Positions 37,281-47,600 are shown, counted from the stretch's first letter. The stretch is 64,000 nt of DNA from Catelliglobosispora koreensis DSM 44566 (GCF_000379685.1 NZ_KB903249.1:290795-354794), one strand, 5' to 3'. A program made the numbers and translations. Notes: generated by a model not told the origin, from the sequence alone.

Positions 37281-38072
37281 ATGCGTTTCTTACGCCTAAT
37301 GACGGCCTTAACGCTTGTCCTGGCTGGGTGCGGCGCCGCACCGGTGGAGACAAAATCGGATGAGGTCAAGACCAGCACGGTCAAGCTGAATCTTGAGACG
37401 CTGATCTACGAACCGGCGAAAGCGGGGAAGTACCCGCTGGTCATGTTCGTTCACGGCTACACCGGGCACCCGCAGGACCATGACCGGCTCTTCCGTGCTT
37501 GGGTTAAGGCTGGGTTCGTCGTGGTCGCGCCCGTGATGCCCGAGACAGCGCGGGGTTCTCAGCCGCTCAATGTCAACGACTTGAAGAATCAGCCGGGGTA
37601 CGTGTCAAAGACGCTCACCGACGCCTTAGCGAAACTGGGTGACAAGGTCGACAAGGACCGCATCGCCGCGGCGGGGTTCTCCCTCGGGGGCATGACGGTG
37701 GTGGGCCTGTTCACGAAACACCGCGACGAACGGCTCAAGGCCGGGATCGTGATGGCGGGGACGGACCGCGACTTTGGGCATGAGTACAGCGGCCCGCCCG
37801 CGAACATCTTCTTCATTCACGGCCGGGCCGATGCGACGATCAGCTGGGCCCAGGGCATGCAAGCCTATGAACCGCTCAAGTGGCCAAAAGTGTTGCTGGA
37901 CTTGCCAGGTGGCAACCATCTCACGCCTTACCGTGGCGAGGAGCACCCGCATTATCACGCCGTTGAGAAGACCACGACGGACTATCTCAAGTGGACACTC
38001 AATAAAGACGAGACGGCTAAAGCACGGCTCGCAGCAACAGAAGGCGTCACCATCACCGCATCAGGTGGCTAA
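37281..38072 (+). CDS. Lipoprotein alpha/beta hydrolase (dienelactone-hydrolase/PET-hydrolase-like fold)
   Basis: 263 aa. The N-terminus MRFLRLMTALTLVLAGC has a lipobox with Cys17, so the protein is anchored outside the membrane. The fold shows MFVHGYTGHP (oxyanion region), AAAGFSLGGMTVVGL with nucleophile Ser134, HGRADATISW carrying the acid Asp and PGGNHLTPY carrying the His. This complete triad fits the dienelactone-hydrolase superfamily. The substrate is unknown. The start codon is only 12 nt past the TnpB right end, and the last 20 bp overlap the convergent DUF695-like gene. Confidence 0.85.
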   Translation: MRFLRLMTALTLVLAGCGAAPVETKSDEVKTSTVKLNLETLIYEPAKAGKYPLVMFVHGYTGHPQDHDRLFRAWVKAGFVVVAPVMPETARGSQPLNVNDLKNQPGYVSKTLTDALAKLGDKVDKDRIAAAGFSLGGMTVVGLFTKHRDERLKAGIVMAGTDRDFGHEYSGPPANIFFIHGRADATISWAQGMQAYEPLKWPKVLLDLPGGNHLTPYRGEEHPHYHAVEKTTTDYLKWTLNKDETAKARLAATEGVTITASGG

Positions 38073-39072
38073 CTCCATCAAAAGCGGGGTCGAGGTGGGG
38101 GGCAACCGTGGCACGGCCTTCGGGCCAGGAGCGCAGTTGCTCCTCGATCTGGGCCTGGGCGTTGGTTTGCGAGTCGACGTAGAAATGCAGGACGCGTTGA
38201 CGGCCGGACGTCTCGTGGGCGACCAGAGCGCCGTTCGCACCGATTTCCACCGCTAAACCGTCTTCGAAGGAGCGCAAGGCGTCCAGAGAGGACTCAACTG
38301 GGAATTGCCCGTCGTTGTAACGGGTGTAGGGCAAGGTGACCGGGATATGCAGGTCGAAGCGGGGCCACCGGGCTGAGCGCAGCGGCATCGCGACGGTTGC
38401 TAAAAGCGGTATGCCGTCAGGCTTTTCACCGCTCATGATGACCCACTGGTCGTCGGCCTTTATCGCCTCAACCGCGTGAAACAAGTCTGAAGGAGTCTTG
38501 GGATTCACGAGCGGCGCCGAGGTCCAGCTAACAGAACCGACCCAGATCTCAACGCCATCTTCACCGAGCGTCCAGTCCAGACTGAGGAAGGTGATCTGGC
38601 CCAAGGCGTCGTCGGGCAGCGAGGCGAAGGCTGGGTGATAGCAGACGATGTCGACCTGGGAGATCTCCTGGTCGACGGTGATGCCGTAGCGCAGCTGGTC
38701 AAGTTCAAGCTTCTGGTCGTTGATAACCATGGTTGACGTGAACACCTGCAAGTCGGCGACGCGGCGAGCCGCGTATTCCCACGTGGCGTCAGGGGAAGGG
38801 GCCGCGGCCAGCCATCGTGCCGCCACGGCGCGCAGCGTTGGTTTCCCGCCTGGGGAAACGACCAGGGCGTGGGCTGATCCTTGGCCGGGCGTGAGTTCCC
38901 ATTGCAGGTCTTCATGGATGGCGTTGACATGGTTGTTGAACGCTTCGGTGTAAACACTTACCCCACCAGCGGAGATGGCACCTGCCACGTCAGCGCGCAC
39001 ACTTTCCCACCACTGCCAGAAAGCCGCAATTGCTTCTGTTTCCGGCGGCTTTTTCTTCTTGAACCAGCGCAT
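38053..39072 (-). CDS. DUF695-like protein of unknown function
   Basis: 339 aa from the ATG at 39072, chosen because a TATACT box ends 8 nt before it; the open frame runs 26 codons further upstream into non-coding-like sequence. It starts MRWFKKKKPPETEAIAAFW and has no signal peptide. The C-terminal 130 residues (LRSFEDGLAVEIGANGALVA, then GRQRVLHFYVDSQTNAQAQI) fit the DUF695 pattern, and the N-terminal half contains WELTPGQGSAHALVVSPGG. Function unknown; probably cytosolic. Confidence 0.7.
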   Translation of the reverse strand: MRWFKKKKPPETEAIAAFWQWWESVRADVAGAISAGGVSVYTEAFNNHVNAIHEDLQWELTPGQGSAHALVVSPGGKPTLRAVAARWLAAAPSPDATWEYAARRVADLQVFTSTMVINDQKLELDQLRYGITVDQEISQVDIVCYHPAFASLPDDALGQITFLSLDWTLGEDGVEIWVGSVSWTSAPLVNPKTPSDLFHAVEAIKADDQWVIMSGEKPDGIPLLATVAMPLRSARWPRFDLHIPVTLPYTRYNDGQFPVESSLDALRSFEDGLAVEIGANGALVAHETSGRQRVLHFYVDSQTNAQAQIEEQLRSWPEGRATVAPHLDPAFDGVSHLMR

Positions 39073-39080
39073 AGCCGGGC

Positions 39081-39086
39081 AGTATA
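39081..39086 (-). promoter_or_regulatory. -10 box TATACT, likely leaderless
   Basis: On the minus strand TATACT ends 8 nt before the ATG at 39072. No Shine-Dalgarno is present. No clear -35. Confidence 0.5.
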
Positions 39087-39167
39087 ACCACGTCACGTTT
39101 ATATCTATACATAGAAATAAGGCGGCGTTAACCTCGTGGGCAACCCCCAACCGGAGGAGGCACCCCC

Positions 39168-41612
39168 GTGAGGAAACTTCACCGGGCTCTGGCAGCTAGC
39201 GCTGCTGGGCTCCTGACCTTCACCGCGATCGTCGCGGTGTCGAGCGCGACTGCCCACGGGCAGGAAGTGCTCACATTGCCAGGCGAGGCCGAACAGGTCC
39301 GTGCTGGCAATGGTTTCTTCCAAGTTAGTACCGACAATGGCCGCACGTGGAGCCGTCAGCTTCCGCAGGCCACGCAAATCCAGCTCCGCAACCGCTCGTT
39401 CGATCCGCTGCAGACCGTCGGCATGGCCGCCACCGGGGCCAAAGAGGCGTATCTGCTTCAGTTCAAGAACGCCCCGCTGGACAGTCAGCGCAGGGAACTG
39501 CGGCGTCTGGGCGTGAACCTCGGGGCGTACATCCCGGATCACACCTACGTCGCACGGTTCAGTCCGTCCACTTTGGACAAAGTCAAGGCGCTGCCGTTCA
39601 TTCGCTGGGTCGGTGGCTACGAGGCGGCTGACAAGGTCGCTCCAGGACTGGCGCCCGGCCGGGTGCGCATCAGTCTCGTGAACCGTGATCTGGCCGACCA
39701 AGGCGGTCTCATCAACAAGATTGAGGCCATTGGCGGCTCGGTCCACCTCGCCTCAGCGAGCAAAGGACTCATCGAGGCGACGCTAAACGCCAGTCAGCTC
39801 AACGCGATCGCCGACGATGGCTCTGTCCTCGCCATCGACGCCTGGTCCGCACCGGAAACGGATATGGACCTCGCTCGCCAGGACGGCGGAGCGACCACGA
39901 TTGAAACCGCGCGCGGCTATGCCGGCCAAGGCGTACGCGGTGAAGTCATGGACGGCGGCTTGCGGGTAACGCACCAGGAGTTCGCGGCCCGCCCACCGAT
40001 CGTGCACGGCGCCAACAGCACTGACACCAGCCACGGCACCTCGACCTATGGGCAGATTTTCGCGCAGGGAGTGTCCGCCCAGCACAAGGGTCTCCTGTCG
40101 CAGGGACAGGGCATGATCGCGGCCTACAGTGCCGTGACCGACCGCTATGCGCACACCGCGCAGCTGGTGAACCCAAGCCTCAACTACCGCGCGGTTTTCC
40201 AGTCCAACAGCTGGGGCGACGCGCTAACCACTAGCTACACCACTATTTCCGCCTCGATGGACGACATCGTCTTCGACCACGACCTCCTTATCTGCCAGTC
40301 GCAGAGCAACGCGGGCACGCGCAGTTCACGGCCGCAGGCGTGGTCCAAGAACGTCGTATCCGTTGGCGGGCAACGGCATTACAACACTCTCGCGCGCACC
40401 GATGACGCCTGGGCCAACAGTGCCAGCATCGGCCCCGCCGCGGATGGGCGCCTCAAGCCCGATCTTTCCAACTACTACGACAACATCAACACCACTTCGA
40501 GCACCAGCAACACCTCATACACCGCATCATTCGGGGGTACTAGTGGAGCCACGCCCATAACGTGTGGCAACTTTGGGCTCTTGTTCCAGATGTGGGCCGA
40601 CGGCGTCTTCGCCGGCGGGCCGGGCCTCGGACGCGATGTGTTCAACTCGCGCCCACACGCGGCCACGGCTAAGGCACTGATGATCAATCAGGCCAACCAG
40701 TACACGTTCAGTGGCACCGGGCACGACCTGACCCGCGTGCACCAGGGCTGGGGAACGGCGAGCGTGGGCAACCTCTACAGCCAGGCACAGGCCAACGGCT
40801 GGGGCTTGCCGATCCTCGTCAACGAGACCGATCTGCTGACGGTCGGCCAGAAGAAGACCTACACCCTCACGACGGATGGCACGCAGCCGCTCAAGGCGAC
40901 CCTGGTCTGGACTGACCCGGCCGGTTCGCCGAGCGCGTCCAAGGCTCAGGTCAACGACCTGACGCTGCGGGTCGTCGCGCCCAACGGCACGGTCTACTGG
41001 GGCAACAACGGCCTGAACGCGGGCAACTGGTCGACCTCGGGTGGCGTGGCCAACACCGTTGACACGGTGGAGAACGTGTTCGTTCAGAACCCGGCCGCGG
41101 GCACGTGGACGATCGAGGTTTCGGCCGACACCATCGGTTCCGACGGCCACGTCGAGACGACAGCGTCCGATGTGGACTACGGTCTCGTGGTCACGGCTAA
41201 GACGGGCACCCCGCCAACGGGAACGCCGACGCCCACGCCGACGACCGCGTCACCTACGCCGTCGCCGACGCCTAAGAAGTTCACCAACGACACGGACTTC
41301 CCGATCAACGACAACACCACGATCGAAAGCCCGATCACGGTGACGGGTGTCCCGGGCAACGCTCCGGCGACACTGAAGGTCGACGTGAACATCACCCACA
41401 CCTACCGCGGTGACCTGGTCGTCTCGCTGATAGCCCCGGATGGCACCGCCTATGTGCTGAGCAACCGGGCCGGCGGCAGTGCTGACAACCTGATCGCCAC
41501 CTTTACCGTCAACGCCTCAAGCGAAGTGGCTAACGGGACGTGGAAGTTGCGCGTTCAAGACGCCGCGAACGCTGACATCGGTACTCTCAACACCTGGTCC
41601 TTGACCTTCTAA
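39168..41612 (+). CDS. Secreted subtilisin-like (S8) protease with C-terminal P domain
   Basis: 814 aa; GTG with GGAGGAGG upstream. Signal peptide (LLTFTAIVAVSSATAHG), a propeptide-like region to about 240, then the catalytic core: Asp262 in GEVMDGG, His289 in TSHGTSTYG, Ser459 in GGTSGATPITC. A beta-sandwich (about 555-680) follows, a Pro/Thr linker (PTGTPTPTPTTASPTPSP) and a proprotein-convertase P domain (about 710-814, ITHTYRGDLVVSLIAPDGT). The P domain stabilises or targets the protease. The active site is complete. It functions outside the cell, probably in nutrient proteolysis. Confidence 0.95.
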   Translation: MRKLHRALAASAAGLLTFTAIVAVSSATAHGQEVLTLPGEAEQVRAGNGFFQVSTDNGRTWSRQLPQATQIQLRNRSFDPLQTVGMAATGAKEAYLLQFKNAPLDSQRRELRRLGVNLGAYIPDHTYVARFSPSTLDKVKALPFIRWVGGYEAADKVAPGLAPGRVRISLVNRDLADQGGLINKIEAIGGSVHLASASKGLIEATLNASQLNAIADDGSVLAIDAWSAPETDMDLARQDGGATTIETARGYAGQGVRGEVMDGGLRVTHQEFAARPPIVHGANSTDTSHGTSTYGQIFAQGVSAQHKGLLSQGQGMIAAYSAVTDRYAHTAQLVNPSLNYRAVFQSNSWGDALTTSYTTISASMDDIVFDHDLLICQSQSNAGTRSSRPQAWSKNVVSVGGQRHYNTLARTDDAWANSASIGPAADGRLKPDLSNYYDNINTTSSTSNTSYTASFGGTSGATPITCGNFGLLFQMWADGVFAGGPGLGRDVFNSRPHAATAKALMINQANQYTFSGTGHDLTRVHQGWGTASVGNLYSQAQANGWGLPILVNETDLLTVGQKKTYTLTTDGTQPLKATLVWTDPAGSPSASKAQVNDLTLRVVAPNGTVYWGNNGLNAGNWSTSGGVANTVDTVENVFVQNPAAGTWTIEVSADTIGSDGHVETTASDVDYGLVVTAKTGTPPTGTPTPTPTTASPTPSPTPKKFTNDTDFPINDNTTIESPITVTGVPGNAPATLKVDVNITHTYRGDLVVSLIAPDGTAYVLSNRAGGSADNLIATFTVNASSEVANGTWKLRVQDAANADIGTLNTWSLTF

Positions 41613-41620
41613 CGCACATC

Positions 41621-41651
41621 CCGGTGCCCCGTCATCTCGACGGGGCACCGG
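41621..41651. terminator. Bidirectional terminator hairpin
   Basis: CCGGTGCCCCGTC (41621-41633) and GACGGGGCACCGG (41639-41651) form a perfect 13-bp stem with a 5-nt loop between the convergent protease and DUF5685 genes. Confidence 0.8.
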
Positions 41652-42713
41652 CTAGGTCGCGTCGCAAGGACAGCAACAGCAATCGCAGGCGGTGCAGCAG
41701 TTGCCGTCGCAGTTACAGTTGCAGCCTTCGCGGCACGTTCCGCCATAACGCTTGCCGCTGTAGGGGCCGGGGAACTCGTTACGGCAGCAGACTTGGCACG
41801 TGCAGCACATCCAGGTCGCCAGGCACGTGCCGGCAAAGAAACCGTGCTCGCGAGGCGGGTGCTCGACTTCGGGCCACAGGACGTTGTGCGAGAGCGTGTG
41901 TTCCAGTTCGTGCACGAGTAGCGCGTGCACAAGGCGACTGTCCGTAAAGGACACTTCGCTGAGCGCCAGTTTCAGACCGTGGTGCGCGTCTAGCGCGAGC
42001 TGGCGGGCCTGGGCGACGGTGCTTCCGGTGCCCGTGATCGGGTTCCATTTGTTGTCGCGGCGGTCTTTGTCGCGGTCCTCGATCGCGTCGACGAGGTGTG
42101 CGATGCGGCCAAACAAACGGCCCGCTTCGGCGAGCGGCTCGGCGTTGCCGGGACGGCCCGCGATGACGGCCGTGTGCGCGAACGCCGCCGCCGTGGCGAT
42201 CTCGGCGGGAACTGTCACCTCGGTCAGCGAAGTCGCGCGTGCCTCGATCGAGCTTTGCTGGGCCACCGCGTCGAGGAGGATTCCCGCGTCCAGCCCGAGC
42301 TCAGTGCTGCTGTTCTTCGCGCGGCCGGCCCACTTCCTGGCGACCGCCCGGGCTCCCAGGGCGACGGGCTTGCGGGCGAACAACCCGTCGCCATCGGCCA
42401 CGTGATCGTCCAGTTTGGACGACGCGAGCAGCAGCGACACAGTCGCCGCTAGCCGCGCGGCTTCGCCGCGCACCACGCTCGCGGTGCGCATGCCGCGCAG
42501 TGGACACGGCCCCGCCTTTCGCCGCTGCGGCTCTTGATCCGTCTGAGCCTCGACGAGTGCCGAGATCAGGATGCCGTCGTAATTCGTGACGATCCGGGCG
42601 GCCTGCCCGTGCTCGTCGCGCAAGGCGAGGCACATGCCGCAGAGGTGACCGAGCCACTGGGCACGCAACGTCTCGCCCAGGCTGTGCGCGCAGGGCCGGA
42701 TGATCCCGAACAT
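41652..42713 (-). CDS. DUF5685 family protein with Cys-rich tail
   Basis: 353 aa. MFGIIRPCAHSLGETLRAQW and HLCGMCLALRDEHG with TNYDGILISAL mark the DUF5685 family, mostly helical and of unknown role. The last 60 residues hold 18 cysteines, for example CREGCNCNCDGNCC followed by CDCCCCPC, a metallothionein-like density. A HELEH sequence (HExxH form) occurs at about 279-283, in VHELEHTLSH. There is no signal peptide. Divergent from the ECF sigma gene, sharing a 74-bp promoter region with TACGAT 6 nt before the ATG. Confidence 0.8.
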   Translation of the reverse strand: MFGIIRPCAHSLGETLRAQWLGHLCGMCLALRDEHGQAARIVTNYDGILISALVEAQTDQEPQRRKAGPCPLRGMRTASVVRGEAARLAATVSLLLASSKLDDHVADGDGLFARKPVALGARAVARKWAGRAKNSSTELGLDAGILLDAVAQQSSIEARATSLTEVTVPAEIATAAAFAHTAVIAGRPGNAEPLAEAGRLFGRIAHLVDAIEDRDKDRRDNKWNPITGTGSTVAQARQLALDAHHGLKLALSEVSFTDSRLVHALLVHELEHTLSHNVLWPEVEHPPREHGFFAGTCLATWMCCTCQVCCRNEFPGPYSGKRYGGTCREGCNCNCDGNCCTACDCCCCPCDAT

Positions 42714-42719
42714 GGCGAG

Positions 42720-42725
42720 ATCGTA
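42720..42725 (-). promoter_or_regulatory. -10 box of a likely leaderless promoter (DUF5685)
   Basis: On the minus strand TACGAT (TANNNT) ends 6 nt before the ATG at 42713. Confidence 0.35.
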
Positions 42726-42787
42726 GCGGGACAGCGCCAGTGGAAAATGCCGTGCAGCATTGCGGCGTGCCGTCGCGTGATACCGAC

Positions 42788-43303
42788 ATGCCCCCTCTCG
42801 ACCCAGGTGGGTTCGCCGAGTTCTATCAGGCGAACTTCAACCGCATCGCGACGCAGATCTACGCCTACATAGGTGATCATGCGGAGGCGCAAGACCTGAC
42901 GCAGGAAGCGTTCTACCGGGCGCTTGATCGCTGGAAGGTGGTGCGCCAGTTCCACGATCCCGGTGCCTGGGTGCGGCGGGTCGCCTGGAATCTGGCGACG
43001 AGCCGCCTGCGGCGCGTCAAGGTCGCCTTGCGTTACCTCGCGCGCCAGCGGGAAGAGGTCGCCGAAGCGCCGACGCCCGACCGGGTGGCACTGGTGCAGG
43101 CACTGGCGACCTTACCGGTGCGGCACCGGCGCGCGATCGTCCTGCATTACCTCGCTCACCTGAGCACAGCAGAGATCGCCGCTCACGAAGACGTGGCAGA
43201 AGGAACCGTCCGGTCCTGGCTGACCAGGGGGAGGGCCCAATTGGCCGCTTACTTTCAGGAGCCGAAAGGGGTGGAGCTAAGTGTCCAGGCTGTCAATGGG
43301 TGA
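42788..43303 (+). CDS. ECF RNA polymerase sigma factor (SigE-type)
   Basis: 171 aa from ATG 42788; an upstream ATG at 42740 adds 16 unconvincing residues. Region 2 reads FYQANFNRIATQIYAYIGD and AQDLTQEAFYRAL, region 4 LATLPVRHRRAIVLHYLAHL followed by VAEGTVRSWLTRGRAQL. This directs RNA polymerase to a small regulon. Its 3' end overlaps the next gene by 23 bp. That gene encodes a membrane protein with a cytosolic N-terminus, probably its regulator. Confidence 0.92.
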   Translation: MPPLDPGGFAEFYQANFNRIATQIYAYIGDHAEAQDLTQEAFYRALDRWKVVRQFHDPGAWVRRVAWNLATSRLRRVKVALRYLARQREEVAEAPTPDRVALVQALATLPVRHRRAIVLHYLAHLSTAEIAAHEDVAEGTVRSWLTRGRAQLAAYFQEPKGVELSVQAVNG

Positions 43304-44534
43304 GCGGTTCGCTCAGTTTGAGGAGGATACGGTGCCTACCTTCCAGCCCGAGGTAGATCAGGTCTACGCGGGAGCCCGGCGTCTGCGCCACAAGCGGCGC
43401 GTCGGGCTGGTGACCGCGGCCGTGGTGTTGCTGGCCGTTCCAGCTATTTGGATTGGCGCGAATCAAGACCAGAAGAAGGCGGACGCGCCAGCGGATTCGC
43501 CGGTCCGCCGGGTGAACGTCCCGGGAGTGACGATGCTCGACGCGCCGAAAGTGTCCTTTATGGATGCGAACCTCGGGTTCGCCATCTACAACCGTTGCCG
43601 CGCGACCGAAGACCCAATGTGCCACCACGCGGCTGGTGTCACGACCGACCGGGGCCGCACCTGGAAGTCACTGCGGCTACCGGAGATTCCGGATCAGCTA
43701 GAGATCACTATCTATGGAAAGAACGCGGCTGAATTCGCCGTCTATGCCAACCCGGCGTTCACGATGCCCGCGGCTTCCAAGAGCTGGTTCACACGCGATG
43801 GCGGTGCGACCTACACCGAGATGACCAAAACCCAGCCAGACCTTGTCGAAACGCAATGGGGTTTCGGGGAGTACGACATCGAATGCCCGGCTCTGCATGT
43901 GGGGGAAGGCCGGCACGAGAAGGATCCCGCGTGCACGACAAAGTTAGTCAAGCGGGGAAGTGGCCCGATTGACCCGCAACCGGCTGACCTTGGCTTGCTG
44001 CCTATGGTCTTGTCCGGGCGGGATGGCCGGATCTGGCTGGTTGATCGTGACTCGGACCAGCAGCCGCACCGGGTGCGGGTCAGCGCTGATCAGGGCAAGA
44101 CGTGGCAGGATTTGCCGTCCGTTCCGCAAGACTCCGCCCCGATGTTGTCGTGGGACGGGACCGACGTCTACGTCGCCGAGCACCCGGGGCAGTGGATCCA
44201 GGGCAAGGTCAACGACCCCTTGCGGATATCGCGGTTGATCGCCGGCAAGTGGGTTGAGCAGTACACACTGCCCTCAGAATATTCATCGGCTGGCGTCACT
44301 GCGGTCGGGGACGGTGCGGTTCTGGTTATCGCGCAGCCGGTCGGGCAGGCTCCCTCGGACGTCTACTACGTAAAGGACGGTCAGAGACTGCCGCTGCCAA
44401 TGGTGATCGCGCCTGGGGCGGCCGGCGCACAGTTCCTGCCGGATGGCACGGTGCTGATAACCGTCGACAACGTGGGCCAATACCTCGGCGTGGGCAGCGG
44501 GATCGACCGGGAATGGACCTTCATTACCTACTGA
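43281..44534 (+). CDS. Membrane protein with BNR/propeller-like exterior, coupled to the ECF sigma factor
   Basis: 417 aa from GTG 43281 (GTGGAG just upstream), overlapping the sigma gene by 23 bp. The short cytosolic N-terminus (about 1-40) is followed by one helix (VGLVTAAVVLLAVPAIWIG) and a large outer domain with repeated sialidase/BNR motifs: TTDRGRTWKSL, TRDGGATYTEM and SADQGKTWQDL. Overlap with the sigma gene suggests an anti-sigma or sensor role, but the N-terminus lacks the HxxxCxxC zinc motif of classical anti-sigma factors. Confidence 0.7.
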   Translation: MSRLSMGERFAQFEEDTVPTFQPEVDQVYAGARRLRHKRRVGLVTAAVVLLAVPAIWIGANQDQKKADAPADSPVRRVNVPGVTMLDAPKVSFMDANLGFAIYNRCRATEDPMCHHAAGVTTDRGRTWKSLRLPEIPDQLEITIYGKNAAEFAVYANPAFTMPAASKSWFTRDGGATYTEMTKTQPDLVETQWGFGEYDIECPALHVGEGRHEKDPACTTKLVKRGSGPIDPQPADLGLLPMVLSGRDGRIWLVDRDSDQQPHRVRVSADQGKTWQDLPSVPQDSAPMLSWDGTDVYVAEHPGQWIQGKVNDPLRISRLIAGKWVEQYTLPSEYSSAGVTAVGDGAVLVIAQPVGQAPSDVYYVKDGQRLPLPMVIAPGAAGAQFLPDGTVLITVDNVGQYLGVGSGIDREWTFITY

Positions 44535-44569
44535 TGTCTTGACTGTTGACGTGAGATATCGAAAACTGT

Positions 44570-44603
44570 GCCCAGTGCGGGAGAGCGTTCTCCCGGACTG
44601 GGC
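44570..44603 (+). terminator. Hairpin terminator
   Basis: GCCCAGT-GC-GGGAGA (44570-44584) pairs with TCTCCC-GG-ACTGGGC (44589-44603): 13 pairs, one 2x2 internal mismatch, 4-nt loop. It ends the sigma/BNR unit. Confidence 0.65.
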
Positions 44604-44667
44604 GTGATCGGCGCACGCCCTGTCTATCTGGTAACGACTATCCGATAACGACAGGGAGAGCCTGATC

Positions 44668-47600
44668 ATGCTTCGCAGATCAAGCCTCTTGCTGACGCTT
44701 ATGCTGCTGAGTTGGGCCATCGTCGCCCCGCCAGCTCATGCTGCACCTGACTTCACGGTGCTGGTGTTCAGTAAGACGGCCGGTTTCCGGCACGATTCGA
44801 TCCCGGCTGGGATCACCGCTATTCAGCAACTGGGCACAGCCAACAACTTCGCCGTCGAGGCGACGGAGGACGCTGCGCAGTTCAACGCCGCCAACCTGGC
44901 CCGGTTTAAGGTTGTCGTTTTCCTTTCCACCACGGGCGATGTGCTCAACGCGACCCAACAGACCGCGTTCGAGACCTACATCCGCGGTGGAGGCGGCTTC
45001 GTCGGGGTGCACGCCGCCGCTGACACCGAATACGCCTGGCCCTGGTACGGCGGGCTAGTGGGCGCCTATTTCGAATCGCACCCGGCGACCCAGCAGGCGA
45101 CCGTCAAGGTGACAGATAGGGCGCACGCGTCGACGGCGACGCTGCCGCACCGCTGGACGCGCACGGATGAGTGGTACAACTACCAGACGAACCCGCGGGG
45201 AACCGCGCACGTTCTGGCCACTGTGGACGAATCCAGCTACTCCGGTGGCGGTGACGGCATCGATCACCCGATCTCCTGGTGCAAGAACTACGAGGGCGGC
45301 AAGTCCTGGTACACCGGGCTCGGGCACACGATCGAGTCGTTCAGTGAAGCCAACTTCCGCACCCACTTGCTCGGCGGCATCCGGTCCGTTGGCGGGACGG
45401 CGGCATTCGAGTGCGGCGGAACGGTCAACAGCAACTTCGCCCAGGTGACACTGGCCAAGGGGGTAGCCGAAGTCGGCGAGCCGATGGGCCTGACGGTCCT
45501 GCCCAACCGCGGTGTGCTGCACACGTCACGTGACGGCGTGATCCGTTACACCGACGTGGCCGGCAACACCAAGGTGGCGCTGACGATCCCGGTCTACACG
45601 CACGATGAGGAAGGCCTGCAGAGCATCAAGGCCGACCCGAACTTCGCTACGAACCGCTTCGTTTACGTGTTCTACGCCCCGCCACTGTCCACTCCGGCCG
45701 GTGACGCTCCGGCGAGTGGAACGCCAGCGCAGCTGGCTCCGTGGAATGGCGTGAACCGGTTGTCCCGCTTCACGGTCAACGCGGATCACACGCTCAACGC
45801 GGCTTCTGAGGCGACCATCATTGAGGTGCCGACGAGCCGTGGCATGTGCTGTCACGTCGGCGGTGACATCGACTTCGACGCGGCCGGGAACCTTTACCTG
45901 ACCACGGGCGATGACACCAACCCATTCGACTCGAGCGGCTACACGCCGATCGACGAGCGGGCCGGCCGTAACCCCGCCTACGACGCGCAACGGTCGTCGG
46001 GCAGCACGAATGACTTGCGCGGCAAGATTTTGCGCATCAAGCCAAACGCGACCGGGGGCGGCTACACGATCCCGACGGGCAACATGTTCGCGCAAACGGC
46101 ACAGACCCGTGGCGAGATCTATGCCATGGGCTTCCGTAACCCGTTCCGGATGAGTGTCGACAAGGCCACCGGCGTCGTGTACCTGGGCGACTACGGTCCT
46201 GACGCGGGATCGGCCGATCCAGGCCGGGGACCGGCGGGCACCGTGGAGTTCGCCCGAGTACCAGCACCAGGTTTTTATGGTTGGCCTTATTGCTCCAACC
46301 ACGGTGTGCCCTATGTGGACTTCACCTTCCCGAGCGGACCGTCAGGCGCACCGTTCAACTGTGCCGGCGGCCCTGTGAACAATTCGCCCAATAACACGGG
46401 TTTGCAGCAACTGCAGGCGCTCAAGCCGTCGTGGATCCCTTACGCCGGTGGCACGAACCCGCCTGAGTTCAGTGGTGGCGCCCCGATGATGGGCCCGGTT
46501 TACAACTACAGCGCTTCGCTGGCCTCCGACGTCAAGTTCCCGGCCTACTTCAACGGAACCGCCTTCATCGGCGAGTTCGGTGGCCGCTGGATCAAGAACG
46601 TCGTCGTCGACGGGGTCGGCGCACCACTGAAGATCAACCCGTTCCCGTGGGCCGGAACCCAGGTCATGGACATGGAATTCGGGCCTGACGGCGCGCTCTA
46701 TGTGCTCGACTATGGCACGTCGTGGTTTGGTGGCGACGCCAACTCGGCTGTCTACCGCATCGAGTATGCCCAGGCCGGGCGGCCACCGATCGCGATGGCT
46801 TCCGGGACACCGACGTCAGGGTCCGCTCCGCTGACCGTGCAGTTCAGCTCGGCGGGCACCAACGACCCCGACGGTAACCCGTTCACCTACGCGTGGGACT
46901 TCACCACCAACGGCAGCACCGATTCCACGGCGGCCAACCCCTCGTTCACCTACACGTCCAACGGGACGTTCACGGCGACGCTGACGGTGACGGACACGAC
47001 CGGAAAGAGCGGCACGGCCAGTGTCGTGATCACGGTCGGCAACACGGCTCCCGTGGTCACGCTCACGCTGCCGGCCAACGGGCAGGTGTTCGCTTTTGGC
47101 GACCTGGTTCCGTTCCAGGTAACGGTTTCCGATGCTGAAGACCCGACGATCGACTGCTCGCGCGTGAAGGTGACCTATATCCTCGGTCACGACACGCATG
47201 GGCACCCGATCACGTCAGCCAACGGCTGCAGTGGTTCCATTCAGACCACTGTGGACGGTGAGCATGACGCGGCAGCCAACATTTTCGGGGTTTTTGACGC
47301 CGAGTACACCGACAACGGAGCGCCTGGCGTTCCGCCCGCCACGACGCACACGACAAGCGTGGCGCAGCCTCGCCTGCGGCAAGCCGAGCACTTCGGCACG
47401 CAGAGTGGCGGTGTCACCGTGGTGGCCAAGGCGTCAGCGCACGGCGGCAACGCGGTTGGCTATATCGACAGCGGCGACTGGATCGCTTTCACGCCTTACA
47501 ACTTGGCGGGAGTCACCTCGTTCACCGCGCGCGTGGCTTCAGCCGGAGTGGGCGGGACGATCACCATCCGAAGTGGATCGCCGACCGGTACGGTCGTGGG

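Noticed and set aside
39073-39150. Upstream extension of the DUF695-like protein
   Set aside because: The extra residues cross the TATACT promoter box and look non-coding.
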